Numbered from the stretch's first letter, positions 18,059-26,649 are shown. The stretch is DNA of 64,000 nucleotides from Thermoanaerobaculia bacterium (GCA_030431255.1 JAUIJL010000001.1:558001-622000); one strand, 5' to 3'. Notes: a model not told the origin generated them from the sequence alone. Numbers and translations: made by a program.

Positions 18059-18910
18059 CTATTTTGGAGAACGAGCCTGATCCAACCGGCTGAGCCAGGC
18101 ATCGAGAACGGCCTGGAAATCGTCGTTCGATTCGATCGTTTGCGGCCGAAACTCGGGATCAGGGCGATTGGCCAGCTCCGCAAAAACGAGCTCGTCGAAA
18201 CGCTCGACGGTCAAATAACCCTGGGGTGGCTCGTTGAGGGGGTAGCCGTCCTCGTTCAGCCATGCTTCACAAACACTGGGGTCTTGAGGATCCGGTAGGC
18301 AGTACCCGTGCCAGGTCTTGAAGGTGTGACCGTCGTAGAGAATCGGTGTGCCGTACTGGCTCATCACCAGGGTGTCGCCGGAGGGCATGTTTGTCAAACG
18401 TCGCAGGCCGTGATCGCCGAAGAGGGTCGCGAACACCGGCTGCTCACGGTCGTTTTGAAAGACCACTACGCTTTCCCCGGCTTGATATTGGTAGAGACCG
18501 GCAATGTCCATCCAATAGCCGTCCTTGCGCTCGCCGCCCACTTGGCGGATGGTGACGGTCTCGTTGTCCTCGACACCTCGATAGCCCCGATCCACACGAA
18601 TAATGATTTCGCTGTAGAGATCCGGCTCCTCCATGTTTGGGTCTTCTTGGAGGGTGTGGGCTATCACCTTCACCACCTGGCCACGGAAAGCCAGGCTGCT
18701 TCGATGGATGATGTCCGGCAAGGTCGGATCCTCTTTCCAGGCTATGGCCTGTGCTCCTCCGGCCAAGCCGAGAGCTAGGGCCCCAAGGCTCGTCCAGGCG
18801 ACCAGCCGATGCCGATACCGCCCTCTCTCAACCCGTCGTGTGCTGAAGGTCGGATCTGAGTGAGTCAAGTCGGCTAGCTTGCCTGCAAGGGAACAAAGGG
18901 ATGTGAGCAT
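18059..18910 (-). CDS. Exported or membrane-anchored protein upstream of the metzincin
   Basis: The likely start is ATG 18910, preceded by AGGAGAAAGAA; the frame is also open to 18988 without an RBS. The 283-aa product has a positively charged N-terminus followed by a hydrophobic segment LVAWTSLGALALGLAGGAQAIA (about 38-59) that would export or anchor it. The mature part has a beta-rich opening SSLAFRGQVVKVIAHTL and EIIIRVDRGYRG, loosely like OB/NTR-type modules, then Trp/Tyr-rich sequence. I do not recognise the family. Its place ahead of the matrixin-like protease suggests a shared role, but no motif supports a specific one. Confidence 0.7.
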   Translation of the reverse strand: MLTSLCSLAGKLADLTHSDPTFSTRRVERGRYRHRLVAWTSLGALALGLAGGAQAIAWKEDPTLPDIIHRSSLAFRGQVVKVIAHTLQEDPNMEEPDLYSEIIIRVDRGYRGVEDNETVTIRQVGGERKDGYWMDIAGLYQYQAGESVVVFQNDREQPVFATLFGDHGLRRLTNMPSGDTLVMSQYGTPILYDGHTFKTWHGYCLPDPQDPSVCEAWLNEDGYPLNEPPQGYLTVERFDELVFAELANRPDPEFRPQTIESNDDFQAVLDAWLSRLDQARSPK

Positions 18911-19398
18911 TTCTTTCTCCTGTTGGGTTGACTCGCCGCCGGCAAGTCGTCGGTGGCTGTTCACAAAGAAAGCGCACCAGGCGGGCAAACCCCATCAAAA
19001 AGAAGATGCCGCTAGGAACTTTGCATTCGGGGGGGCCGGAGAGAGATAGGGTTCTAATTAGACGCCGATAGACGGCACCTCTAGACGCCGGCCCTCGGGA
19101 CTATGACAAGTCGGAGTGGTTTCAGAAACTCGAGTAGCGGTCAGGGAAATGGAAATGGAACACTTTGGGGGCGCGCCTTTCAAACGTGCCCGGAGGTCGC
19201 CCGAGTATTTGATCGAGCGGGGAGCGGTGACATAATGTCTGGGCAACGTGAGCACAATTTGAGCAGCCGAGGCGAGCCCGTCCAGCGGGGACCCTGTCGT
19301 GGAATGAGAGATTCTACCGACGGGAGGTCCGCGCTGGAGACATAGGCTCAGCCCACCTGCGGATGGAGCCGACCGACCAAGATCTAGAAGGAGCCCCA
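18911..19398. other. Divergent intergenic region upstream of the LodA-like gene
   Basis: About 490 bases. It contains a candidate rightward promoter at 19209-19236. No ORF with an RBS or protein-like composition was found on either strand. Confidence 0.5.
19209..19236 (+). promoter_or_regulatory. Candidate promoter for the lodA-like gene
   Basis: TTGATC (19209-19214), 16-base spacer, CATAAT (19231-19236), about 160 bases before the chosen start codon. Confidence 0.4.
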
Positions 19399-21588
19399 AT
19401 GGCCAAGGATCGAAAAGCCCGAAGCTCGGTAACCCGACGTGATTTTCTGGCAACGTCCTCCTTGGCCGCAGCCGGGATAGGCTTGGGGCTGCCCCGCGCT
19501 CTCGTTGCAGCCCCTGAGCCCGCTGAGCTTGCTCCAAAAGGAGCCGAGATCACCCAGGCCGTCATTTTCCCGGCTATCGGTATTTGCCGCGTCGGCAACA
19601 GCAAGCAGTACTTCCTGGCGCCGGAGGTTCCCGGTGTGCCCGCCCGGCCTGAAGGTGGGTTCAAAGAAGGCAACAGTAAGATGAAGAAGCAGGTCCAGCG
19701 TTTTCGGGTCTACGGCTTCGACGAAGAAGGGCGGGTGGTGCGGGAGCTCACCACCGAAGCCGGCGACGACATCACGTGGACGGTTCACGTGGCCAACGCC
19801 AAAGCAGCCTGGTATCAATTCAACAGCCCGATGGATATGGGCCACGAGGCCCCCGGGCTCACCGGCCAGATGCGGAACCAGATGATCGTCGGTGAGAAGC
19901 GCAAGCACCTGATTATCGATCCCGGTCCTCAGTCCGTGTCCGGCTCCGCCGAGCGCCCCACGAAGATGCAAGGCAAGTTTTGGCTGCCGCCGAACGAAGT
20001 CGACGTCAAGCTCGGCGAGCTACGCACAGACGACTACGGTCGGCTGCTGGTTTTCCCCGGAGACGGAGCCGGTGGCTCAGCGGTGGAAAATGGTGGCATT
20101 GCCAGCTTCTCGGACAACGACACCTGGTACGACGATTGGTGTGACGGCCCCGTGCATGCCAAGGTCCAGGTTGCCGGGGGAGGTGAAGAGCTGCAAGCGG
20201 AAAGTGCTTGGGTGACCTGTTGCGGTCCCGATTTCGCACCCGAGATCGATTCCTTCATCACCCTTTATGACGTGATCCGTGACGTCATGGTCCACGGTAA
20301 ACAATTTGCCGGTAAAGAGCCCTTGCTTCCCGGGCTTCCCGAGAAGATCTCTTTCCTCAACGAGATCTATCCTCTTTTCCATCGGCTCGGTTTGATGGCG
20401 TGGATTTCGTCGGCGGCGCAGCTGCGGCAAGTCTGGGTGGACGTCGGGGACTTCCTCGACGAGGCTTATATGCGCAGGTTGGCGGACCCTTCACCCGAGA
20501 ACAGAGAATTCCGCGAGTCGATCTACCAGCAATTCCGCCATCCCAACGAGCCGCTCGTCGAGAACGCCAACCATCCACACACAGTGGAGAATCAGCAGTA
20601 CAAGCTGCCCTACATGCTCGGCAGCGGGGCCAACTACGACTTCAGCTCGGCGGACTGGTTCTTGATGCCGAAATTGCAGCACGAGGCGCTGACCAAGTGG
20701 AGAAACGGTGAGTTCGTCGACGACTTCAGCACGCCGCCGGAGCATCCCGTTACCCAAATCGAGGATCTTCCCCTAGAGCACCAAGGTGAGGCTCTGACCC
20801 GAGCGGCCCTGGAGCGCTGCTCCGGTGGCGCTTTCCATCCCGGAGTGGAGATGACCTGGCCGCTACGTCAAGAAGCTCTTTTCCGTGATGCGCCCAAGCA
20901 TCCCCACGGTCCACTGGACAAGCGGCTGCGGGCCTTCCGCATCGCGGTCAGTGATCGCAAGGCGTTGTTACAAAACCGAGACGTCGGGCGTTTGATGACC
21001 CCGTCCAGCGCGTTCGGACGCGACGATGTGTTGGCGGGCAACCCGAAACACAAGAGCGGCGAGTCCTACACTTTCGTGCCCGGCAAGAAAAACGCGCCCA
21101 TCGGTCCACAGGCGGCGGGGGATCTGACCCGTTGGATGGGCCTGCCTTGGTATGGCGACGGATTCAGCTGCGCCCTGGCCATCGAATACGCCAACGATCT
21201 GCCCAACGCGACCTGGTGGCCGGCGTTGACGCCCATCGACGTGTTGCCGGAGGTCTATTTCGAACAGCTGTCCGCCGACATCAGCGACGCTCAAAAGCTC
21301 GCCTTCTTTGAGAACCGGGTACCTTTTATCCGCGGTGTACGCGGGATTGGTCTCCATGCGGAGGCGAGCTATATCGACGGGCTTCAGCGGGCGGCTTATT
21401 TGTGGTCCGGATTCGGCATTGTGGTCAAGAAGAAACGTCCCGACAACCTTTCGCCCATGTTGAAGAACATCATTCCGGAATTCATCTTCGTGGAAACGAA
21501 TCGCGGCACCATGGACCTGGTCCTGGGGCAGCCCGCGGGCGTGGGCGCGCCGGTGCCGACCGCCACCGAGGAAGGCGCGAACAACTGA
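19399..21588 (+). CDS. LodA/GoxA-like quinone-cofactor amino acid oxidase with Tat signal
   Basis: The start is ATG 19399, preceded by AGAAGGAG; the frame opens at 19363, but the RBS and signal peptide favour 19399. The 729-aa protein matches the LodA family in its first conserved block (VIFPAIGICRVGNS), in GNSKMKKQVQRFRVYGFD, and in FWLPPNEVDVKLGELRTD. Family members oxidise an amino acid (lysine, glycine or others) to give a ketoacid or semialdehyde, ammonia and hydrogen peroxide. They use a cysteine tryptophylquinone made from their own residues. Candidate cofactor residues are Cys474 in ERCSGGAFHPG and Trp584 in LPWYGDGF. Unusually, the N-terminus is a twin-arginine signal, SVTRRDFLATSS, followed by a hydrophobic stretch. 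A LodB-like flavoprotein follows four bases after the stop. The substrate cannot be inferred. Confidence 0.88.
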   Translation: MAKDRKARSSVTRRDFLATSSLAAAGIGLGLPRALVAAPEPAELAPKGAEITQAVIFPAIGICRVGNSKQYFLAPEVPGVPARPEGGFKEGNSKMKKQVQRFRVYGFDEEGRVVRELTTEAGDDITWTVHVANAKAAWYQFNSPMDMGHEAPGLTGQMRNQMIVGEKRKHLIIDPGPQSVSGSAERPTKMQGKFWLPPNEVDVKLGELRTDDYGRLLVFPGDGAGGSAVENGGIASFSDNDTWYDDWCDGPVHAKVQVAGGGEELQAESAWVTCCGPDFAPEIDSFITLYDVIRDVMVHGKQFAGKEPLLPGLPEKISFLNEIYPLFHRLGLMAWISSAAQLRQVWVDVGDFLDEAYMRRLADPSPENREFRESIYQQFRHPNEPLVENANHPHTVENQQYKLPYMLGSGANYDFSSADWFLMPKLQHEALTKWRNGEFVDDFSTPPEHPVTQIEDLPLEHQGEALTRAALERCSGGAFHPGVEMTWPLRQEALFRDAPKHPHGPLDKRLRAFRIAVSDRKALLQNRDVGRLMTPSSAFGRDDVLAGNPKHKSGESYTFVPGKKNAPIGPQAAGDLTRWMGLPWYGDGFSCALAIEYANDLPNATWWPALTPIDVLPEVYFEQLSADISDAQKLAFFENRVPFIRGVRGIGLHAEASYIDGLQRAAYLWSGFGIVVKKKRPDNLSPMLKNIIPEFIFVETNRGTMDLVLGQPAGVGAPVPTATEEGANN

Positions 21589-21592
21589 GACC

Positions 21593-22837
21593 ATGAGTGA
21601 CGCTAGGGGCGACGGCTCGGCGATCCCGGCGGAGACATCCGCGGCCGTCTCCGCCGATATCGTCGTCGTCGGTGACGGCGTGGCCGCGGCGGCGGCGCTG
21701 ATCACCTTGGGGGCAATGGCGCCGGAGCGAGACATCCTCCAGATCGCGCCGGCCGAATTAGAGGCGCGGCCGGGGGAGCAGGGCCGGGGGATCGGTGAGC
21801 ATTTGTCGGCCCCGGGCTTCGCCCTGCTTCAGGAGCTCGGTCTCGAAGACTCCTTCCGAGCCGAGGGACACCTAGAAACCCATGCCTCCTACTCAGCCTG
21901 GGGTAGCCCTTTGCTCCAGGAGCGCAACGCCCTGATGGATCCCCATGCGGTGGGGTGGGCCATCGATCGCGGACGTTTCGACGCTTGGCTGCGGCGCAAT
22001 GCCCGCGAGCGCCGGCGCTGCCGCTTCCGGGAAGCCCGCTTAGTAGAAGCCACCGTCCATCATGCCCGAGAGGACCCAAACGAAGGCGGAGTCTGTTTGA
22101 CCCTAGGCGACGGCCGCCAAGTCCGAGGGGCTTTCGTGCTCGACGCCAGCGGACGCAAGGCCGCCGTCGCCCGCCACCTCACGTCCCGCCGGCGCCTCGA
22201 CCGGCAAATCGCCGTCTACGACATCTTCGAGCAAGTAGAACCGGAGGTCGAGCCCACCGCCGGCCCGATGGTCGAAGCCATGCCCGACGGATGGCTCTAC
22301 TCGGCCCTGCGTCCCGACGGTCGTTTAGTGGTCCTGTGGTTCACTGACGGCGATCTGATGGGTTCCCCGGGCGCTGATCAGCCGAGGCGTGCCGGGGCCT
22401 TTCGCGAGTCCTTAAAGACGAGCGTCTACACGCGAAAGCGGATCGAAACCGCCGGCTTCGACCTCGACCGCTCCGAGCTCGATGTACCGGCGGCCGTCGA
22501 CGCCGGCACCCGCCTCAACGACGCGGTGGTCGGTCCAGGCTGGGCGGCCATCGGCGACGCCGCCGGAGCGTTCGATCCACTTTCATCCCACGGGCTCACC
22601 GCCGCCCTGTGGACCGGACGCCGAGCCGCCCTGGCCCTCGTCCGCAAGCTCGACGGCGATGGAGCAGCCCCCCAAGACACGGCTCTCCAAGACTATGAAA
22701 ACGCCTTTGCCCGTGGCTTCGAGCTCTATCGAGCCCAGCGGCGGGCCCTCTACCGAGCGGAGCGTCGATTCGACGGTCCGTTTTGGCGCCGCCGTCAGAA
22801 GATGGAACAGCCCGGGAGCCGCCAATTTGCCGAGTAG
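21593..22837 (+). CDS. LodB-like FAD-dependent oxidoreductase for quinone cofactor maturation
   Basis: A 414-aa flavoprotein four bases downstream of the LodA-like gene, hence the same operon. The dinucleotide-binding motif is VVVGDGVAAAAALI (about residues 23-36). FVLDASGRKAAVARHL and GPGWAAIGDAAGAFDPLSSHGL are the second and third FAD motifs of the GG-reductase, halogenase and monooxygenase superfamily. In characterised pairs LodB is needed to form the cysteine tryptophylquinone of LodA. No signal peptide is present, so cofactor formation would occur in the cytoplasm before Tat export of the partner, which is a consistent picture (inference). Confidence 0.88.
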   Translation: MSDARGDGSAIPAETSAAVSADIVVVGDGVAAAAALITLGAMAPERDILQIAPAELEARPGEQGRGIGEHLSAPGFALLQELGLEDSFRAEGHLETHASYSAWGSPLLQERNALMDPHAVGWAIDRGRFDAWLRRNARERRRCRFREARLVEATVHHAREDPNEGGVCLTLGDGRQVRGAFVLDASGRKAAVARHLTSRRRLDRQIAVYDIFEQVEPEVEPTAGPMVEAMPDGWLYSALRPDGRLVVLWFTDGDLMGSPGADQPRRAGAFRESLKTSVYTRKRIETAGFDLDRSELDVPAAVDAGTRLNDAVVGPGWAAIGDAAGAFDPLSSHGLTAALWTGRRAALALVRKLDGDGAAPQDTALQDYENAFARGFELYRAQRRALYRAERRFDGPFWRRRQKMEQPGSRQFAE

Positions 22838-22890
22838 TAGGGGTGTAGTGCAGCGTTCGCGCCCAAGAAATCAACCTATCTTCAGCGAGA

Positions 22891-23189
22891 TTAGCTGGGA
22901 ATTCGATCTTTCCAATACATAGGCTTACGCTTTTGATGGGCGATAGCCACAAAAAGGATTTTGCCCTCTTCGTGGGTATATAGGATGTTGTAGGGGAAGC
23001 GGCCGATGGTTTTCTGGCGCACGGTGGAGCCAACGACGGGTGACGACTCCGGGAAAGTAGTATGTGCTCGATGGCTTTCTGGACGGTCTTGAGGAATCGG
23101 CGACCCAGGTCAGGAACTTGCTCTTCGTAAAACTTGACCGCGTCCTCTAGCTCTCGTGAGGCCAGAGGGTGAATGTTGGCTTCGATCAT
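22891..23189 (-). pseudogene. Frameshifted ParE/RelE-type toxin
   Basis: The frame starts at ATG 23189, overlapping the antitoxin stop (ATGA). It reads MIEANIHPLASRELEDAVKF, then FLKTVQKAIEHIL, typical of ParE/RelE toxins. Near 23051-23061 the family-like frame jumps: after the jump it continues SSPVVGSTVRQKTIGRFPYN, ILYTHEEGKILFVAIAHQ and KRKPMYWKDRIPS, ending at TAA 22891. The total of 299 bases is not a multiple of three. Either a one-base deletion inactivated the toxin or there is an assembly error. The uncorrected frame runs on into the region of the LodB gene and is not protein-like. Confidence 0.8.
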
Positions 23190-23413
23190 CCGAGCGTGGC
23201 ACGGATGCGGGCGAGAGCTTGGCGGATGGGTTCAGCTTGGACTCTACCGCTTCGGACGTCTGCTGCTCGCTGTTCGGCTTCGTCGATCCACTGCTGCTCG
23301 ACCTCTGCATCGGAAGATTCGAGACTGTCGAGTAGCTTTGCTGCGAGCTCTCCTCTCGCTACTGCAGGTAGCTTGAGGGCTTCGCCTTCGATGTCTTGAA
23401 GGCTCTTGTGCAT
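23186..23413 (-). CDS. Antitoxin of the addiction module component family
   Basis: A 75-aa acidic, helical protein resembling the Unstab_antitox (putative addiction module component) family: IEGEALKLPAVARGELAAKL followed by LDSLE and a QQWIDEAEQRAADV helix. It overlaps the frameshifted ParE-type toxin by four bases, the usual order for this pair. With the toxin broken, the antitoxin would be an orphan. Confidence 0.8.
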   Translation of the reverse strand: MHKSLQDIEGEALKLPAVARGELAAKLLDSLESSDAEVEQQWIDEAEQRAADVRSGRVQAEPIRQALARIRATLG

Positions 23414-23503
23414 GGTATGGATCTTTTGGTCGATGTGGTTTGGGCCTTTTAGCCGATGTATAGCGCCAAGTGGAAGCGATATTTTACCAGAGTGAAAGTG
23501 CGG

Positions 23504-23830
23504 CTAGCTCAGCAAGTTGCAGTCTCGGGGAATGACAGCCCATTCAGGGGTTCGAGGTGGCGGTGGGGAAGTGCTGAGCTCTTTCGATTGCGCTCCGGCT
23601 CTTTTGTAGGTCCGGAAAGCTCTCAGTGCTCCATTTTCAAGAGCCATCGATTGCATCAAGGAGCCGTCCACCATCCAGAGCTCGTTGTGATCAGCAGATC
23701 CAGTTGAGACGTCGAGCTTACCTTTCAACATCAAGGCCGCCGTCTGCCTTCTGAGCACTCCGGAACGCAATTGCAGCATCATCTGTTTGATAGGGTTCTG
23801 CTCGAAATGACGGGGGGTAGGTGCTCCCAC
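23504..23830 (-). pseudogene. Truncated copy of the 265-aa exported protein found at 35038
   Basis: The C-terminal two-thirds of this 108-codon frame parallels the C-terminus of the protein at 35038-35835: HNELWMVDGSLMQSMALENG against HGELWLVNGNVMKSMSFENG, then AFRTYKRAG against AFRIYQRVG, and STSPPPPRTPEW against STAPPPPQTTEW. The signal peptide and N-terminal two-thirds of the longer protein are absent, and the first 40 codons here do not match. I read it as a 5'-truncated remnant. Whether any product is made is unclear. Confidence 0.6.
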
Positions 23831-23862
23831 TCAGATCTGACGACCTGCGAAAGGAGAATGCA

Positions 23863-23955
23863 GTGGAAATCAAAAGCAATATCACCGCCGGAACCGACGA
23901 TGATTCATCTAGAGCAAATAGAAACGAAAAGCAGATTGAGCTGACTGATCCCTAA
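23863..23955 (+). CDS. Possible 30-residue peptide gene
   Basis: GTG 23863 follows AAAGGAGAATGCA, a strong SD with seven-base spacing. The frame ends at TAA 23953-23955. The peptide is polar (MEIKSNITAGTDDDSS...QIELTDP), with no signal or cysteines. It sits in decayed sequence between a truncated gene and the second radical SAM gene, so it may be the beginning of a lost gene rather than a functional one. Confidence 0.25.
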   Translation: MEIKSNITAGTDDDSSRANRNEKQIELTDP

Positions 23956-24014
23956 TGAGCGGGGACGGGTGCCCTGTCTTGGGCAGGGGCCCATCAATTC
24001 GGTGGGACGCCGGC

Positions 24015-25385
24015 TCAGGTTGTGGGGGTGCGCAATCGCGCCGAGTCGCCGAGCTGGACCAACGGCGGAGAGGCTTTAGGAATGCGAGTCTCGCGCCAAA
24101 CGTCTACGGAGCGGTCGCGAGTATCCTTGATTTTGTCCAAAAGCTCGGGATCCTCTTCGAGCCACTCTTTCGGCCAGTCGATATCGTCGAATTCGAATTT
24201 TTTGTCGAAATCCTCGGGCCATGGAGAGCTTGCCGGGACCACCTCGATATCGAAAACGCCGTTGTCGAAGGGGACGCCTTCCGCGGCCTGCGCCAGCACC
24301 AAGCGTTCCTGCTGATCGCGGGCAGCATGAACCAGCGAGCGGTGATGGCAATAGGGGTTGTTGCCGGGTCGATCGAAGAAGACGTGAGCCGTCCACAGAT
24401 CCCCGCCCCGGCAGATCCCGCCAAACTCGCAGCCCTGGCAGAAACCCCAGAGGTGGTCGGTGCCGTGATCGTCGTTGAGGGTCAGCTGGTCGGCCTCGTA
24501 GAGGATTTCCTTCAGTGATTTCTCGCGAATGTTGCCGCCGGCATAGTCGTCCGTGGGCAAAGAAGGATCCGCCTTGATGGTGCCGTCGGATTCGATACCC
24601 AGGGTGATGACACCCCCCAGGCTTCCGATCCAGAAGGCCGGCTCGCCTTCGGTGAGCCGAGTTCTGAAAAGCCGCTCATAGGGTCCGAAATAGCCCACGT
24701 TGTTTCCCGGGCCGAGCAGGAGCCCGTCTCTCATGCCCCGGCGCAGCAGATAACCGATGACCGGATAAACGTCGAGAAGCTCCTGGGGCTGAAGCAGCAG
24801 GTGATGGTTGTCCACCGCGTTGCCCATGGGCACGGTCATCTGCACTTGCCAGCCGATCGCTCCGGAGTCTCGCAGCACCTCGTAGATCCGCGGCAGCTCA
24901 GGGGCTGAGAGGCGGTTGATCTGGGTGTTGGCCGCGAATGGAACCCCCACTTCCTGAAGGGCTTTGAAGGCCGAAAGGCATTGGGCGTAGGAGCCCTCTC
25001 GCCCCCGCAAGTAGTCGTGGGTCTTTTCTAGGCCGTCGAGGGAAATACTGAGTCGATCAAAGCCGACCTCGGCGATTTGGCTGGCCATTTTCGGGCCCAA
25101 GCCGTAAGCGCCGGTGACCATCGTCAGCAAGATGTCCCTCTTGCGGATTTCTTTGGCGATCTCGAGCCAATCTTTGCGCAAGAAAGCTTCGCCACCGATC
25201 AAGGAGATTTCCTTGACCCCCTCGTCGGCCATTTGGTGGACCAGATCCAGAGCCTCTTCGGTGCTGAGCTCGTTGTCCCGAGCGTCCCCGGCCCTCGAGC
25301 CACAGTGGATGCATTTCAGGTTGCAGCGCAGCGTGATCTCCCACACGGCGTAAGTCGAACGGTCCAAGGTCGGCTTGCGGCTCAT
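24015..25385 (-). CDS. Radical SAM/SPASM peptide maturase, locus 2
   Basis: A 456-aa enzyme, start ATG 25385 preceded by AGGAG. CNLKCIHC (Cys21, Cys25, Cys28) binds the SAM cluster and SLIGGEAF is the GGE motif. The C-terminal SPASM-type set includes CQGCEFGGIC and NNPYCHHRSL. It is collinear with the locus-1 enzyme at 3606-4949 with long identical stretches (for example DPSLPTDDYAGGNIREKSL), so the two are recent paralogues or joint acquisitions. A 60-aa precursor-like gene lies 95 bases upstream on the same strand. The tail after the SPASM region (GVPFDNGVFDIEVVP to the end) is also shared and may be a substrate-binding extension. The product chemistry is unknown. Confidence 0.92.
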   Translation of the reverse strand: MSRKPTLDRSTYAVWEITLRCNLKCIHCGSRAGDARDNELSTEEALDLVHQMADEGVKEISLIGGEAFLRKDWLEIAKEIRKRDILLTMVTGAYGLGPKMASQIAEVGFDRLSISLDGLEKTHDYLRGREGSYAQCLSAFKALQEVGVPFAANTQINRLSAPELPRIYEVLRDSGAIGWQVQMTVPMGNAVDNHHLLLQPQELLDVYPVIGYLLRRGMRDGLLLGPGNNVGYFGPYERLFRTRLTEGEPAFWIGSLGGVITLGIESDGTIKADPSLPTDDYAGGNIREKSLKEILYEADQLTLNDDHGTDHLWGFCQGCEFGGICRGGDLWTAHVFFDRPGNNPYCHHRSLVHAARDQQERLVLAQAAEGVPFDNGVFDIEVVPASSPWPEDFDKKFEFDDIDWPKEWLEEDPELLDKIKDTRDRSVDVWRETRIPKASPPLVQLGDSARLRTPTT

Positions 25386-25480
25386 CGAGATCGGGCTCCT
25401 AGGGACATGGTGGAAATCAGCTCAAATAAACGAAGCACCTGCGCCCGGAGACGCAGGTGCTTCAAAACCGGCAAAGTAGC

Positions 25481-25663
25481 TCAGACCCAGACGCCGTAGA
25501 GCGGACGGGCGCAGCCCGGGTCGGTGGGGCGGCAGCCACCGTCGGCGCCGGCGGTCACGCCGGTGCGGATGGAGAAGCTCTTGCCGAAGAGGGCGGTCTC
25601 GACCTCGTCCATGGCGGCTGCGGCGTTCTCTTTGAGCTGGGTATCGATTTGAACTTTTTTCAC
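25481..25663 (-). CDS. RiPP precursor peptide, locus 2 (60 aa)
   Basis: The start is GTG 25663, preceded by AGGAGAGACGTT. The peptide begins MKKVQIDTQLKENAAAAM, has the leader motif DEVETAL, and ends with a Gly-rich stretch and a two-Cys core: C-RPTDPG-C-ARPLYGVWV. It precedes its maturase by 95 bases. Its leader motif and core pattern (Cys, loop, Cys, four residues, Tyr-Gly) match the locus-1 peptide, while the loop length differs (six residues here, four there). Its promoter may include TTGACC at 25748-25743 on the minus strand, but the -10 is poor. Confidence 0.85.
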   Translation of the reverse strand: MKKVQIDTQLKENAAAAMDEVETALFGKSFSIRTGVTAGADGGCRPTDPGCARPLYGVWV

Positions 25664-25919
25664 AACGTCTCTCCTGTATTTGGTGTTGTTGGCCTGCGCT
25701 TCGCGAACAAGACAACGCTTTCTACCAGCTTTCTGTATAAAAGGTCAATTCATCTTCGTGATCCCCTTCGTGATCCCATGAGTTGGGGTGTTCGATGATC
25801 CGCAGCATGTGTCCTTCCCTGGTAAGCGCTGTCAGTCCGGTGCCGACCTTGGCTGTAAGGGGCATTGCCGGCAGAATCCAAGTCTGAAAGCAACGCCTTA
25901 CAGGATCGGAGCCGCCTAG

Positions 25920-26537
25920 ATGAAGGTCAGAGAGCTATTTCAGTCCGTACGTCAGAAGTACTTGGCCCATTTTGAAACCGTCATCGCCGAGGCGCGGCGT
26001 CCCGATGCTCGCTTGATGATCGAAAAGGCGATGCGCTCTACCGAGCTCGAGGGCAAGCTGGCCGGCACCCCGATGCTCGGTCTGCCTTTCCGGGGAGATC
26101 TCTTCCTGGTGAAGGATGGCGAAGAACCGGAAGAGCGGGTGGTCGACGCGGGGCGTATGATCAACTTCGAGCCCTTTGCTCTGGAGTGGCAAAACGGCTT
26201 GCTGGTCGAGACCTACCCGTTCTCTTGGAATCGACTGGAGGTCAGAGTGCCGAATCTTTCCCCGCAGGAGCTCGACCGAGCCGAAGCCCCTCTGCGCCGA
26301 GCTCTGGTTGATTGGTTCGACGTATGGTTTGAGGCCGATCGAGAAAGGGAAGGGGTCTTTCTTGGGGTAACTCACTACCTCTCCGACCCCGAAACCTGGA
26401 CCCCGGAGTCTGAAAACACCCAGGGCACACAGTTTCAAATCGATCTCGGTTCCGCCCCGGTGAGCTCGCTTTTCGCACTTTTCGATGCCCTAGGAGCGGT
26501 CGGGCCGGCCCGCGTCGAGATCGGATTGGCGAGCTGA
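25920..26537 (+). CDS. Unknown cytoplasmic protein divergent from RiPP locus 2
   Basis: A 205-aa protein, ATG 25920 with GGAG about eight bases upstream. There is no signal peptide or membrane helix. It has an N-terminal helical part (RELFQSVRQKYLAHFETVIAEA), then a Trp/Phe-rich beta part (FEPFALEWQNGLLVETYPFSW) and an acidic helix (ALVDWFDVWFEADRERE). I do not recognise it. It is divergent from the locus-2 precursor across 256 bases, so it may belong to that locus, but locus 1 has no copy. A terminator-like hairpin follows. Confidence 0.75.
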   Translation: MKVRELFQSVRQKYLAHFETVIAEARRPDARLMIEKAMRSTELEGKLAGTPMLGLPFRGDLFLVKDGEEPEERVVDAGRMINFEPFALEWQNGLLVETYPFSWNRLEVRVPNLSPQELDRAEAPLRRALVDWFDVWFEADREREGVFLGVTHYLSDPETWTPESENTQGTQFQIDLGSAPVSSLFALFDALGAVGPARVEIGLAS

Positions 26538-26551
26538 GGAAGCGTGGATTC

Positions 26552-26592
26552 AAAAAAAACGCCCCCTCGCCGTCTGAATCGGCAAGGGGGCT
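26552..26592 (-). terminator. Intrinsic terminator of the RNA-binding protein gene
   Basis: Read on the minus strand: AGCCCCCTTGCCG, a seven-base loop, CGGCGAGGGGGC, then eight Ts. The stem is about 12 bp with one mismatch. It lies between convergent genes and could act on both. Confidence 0.88.
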
Positions 26593-26649
26593 CAAATCCG
26601 AATGGATCCGGCTCGGCTGATGACAGCGCGAGCGTAGGGTATCTATTTC

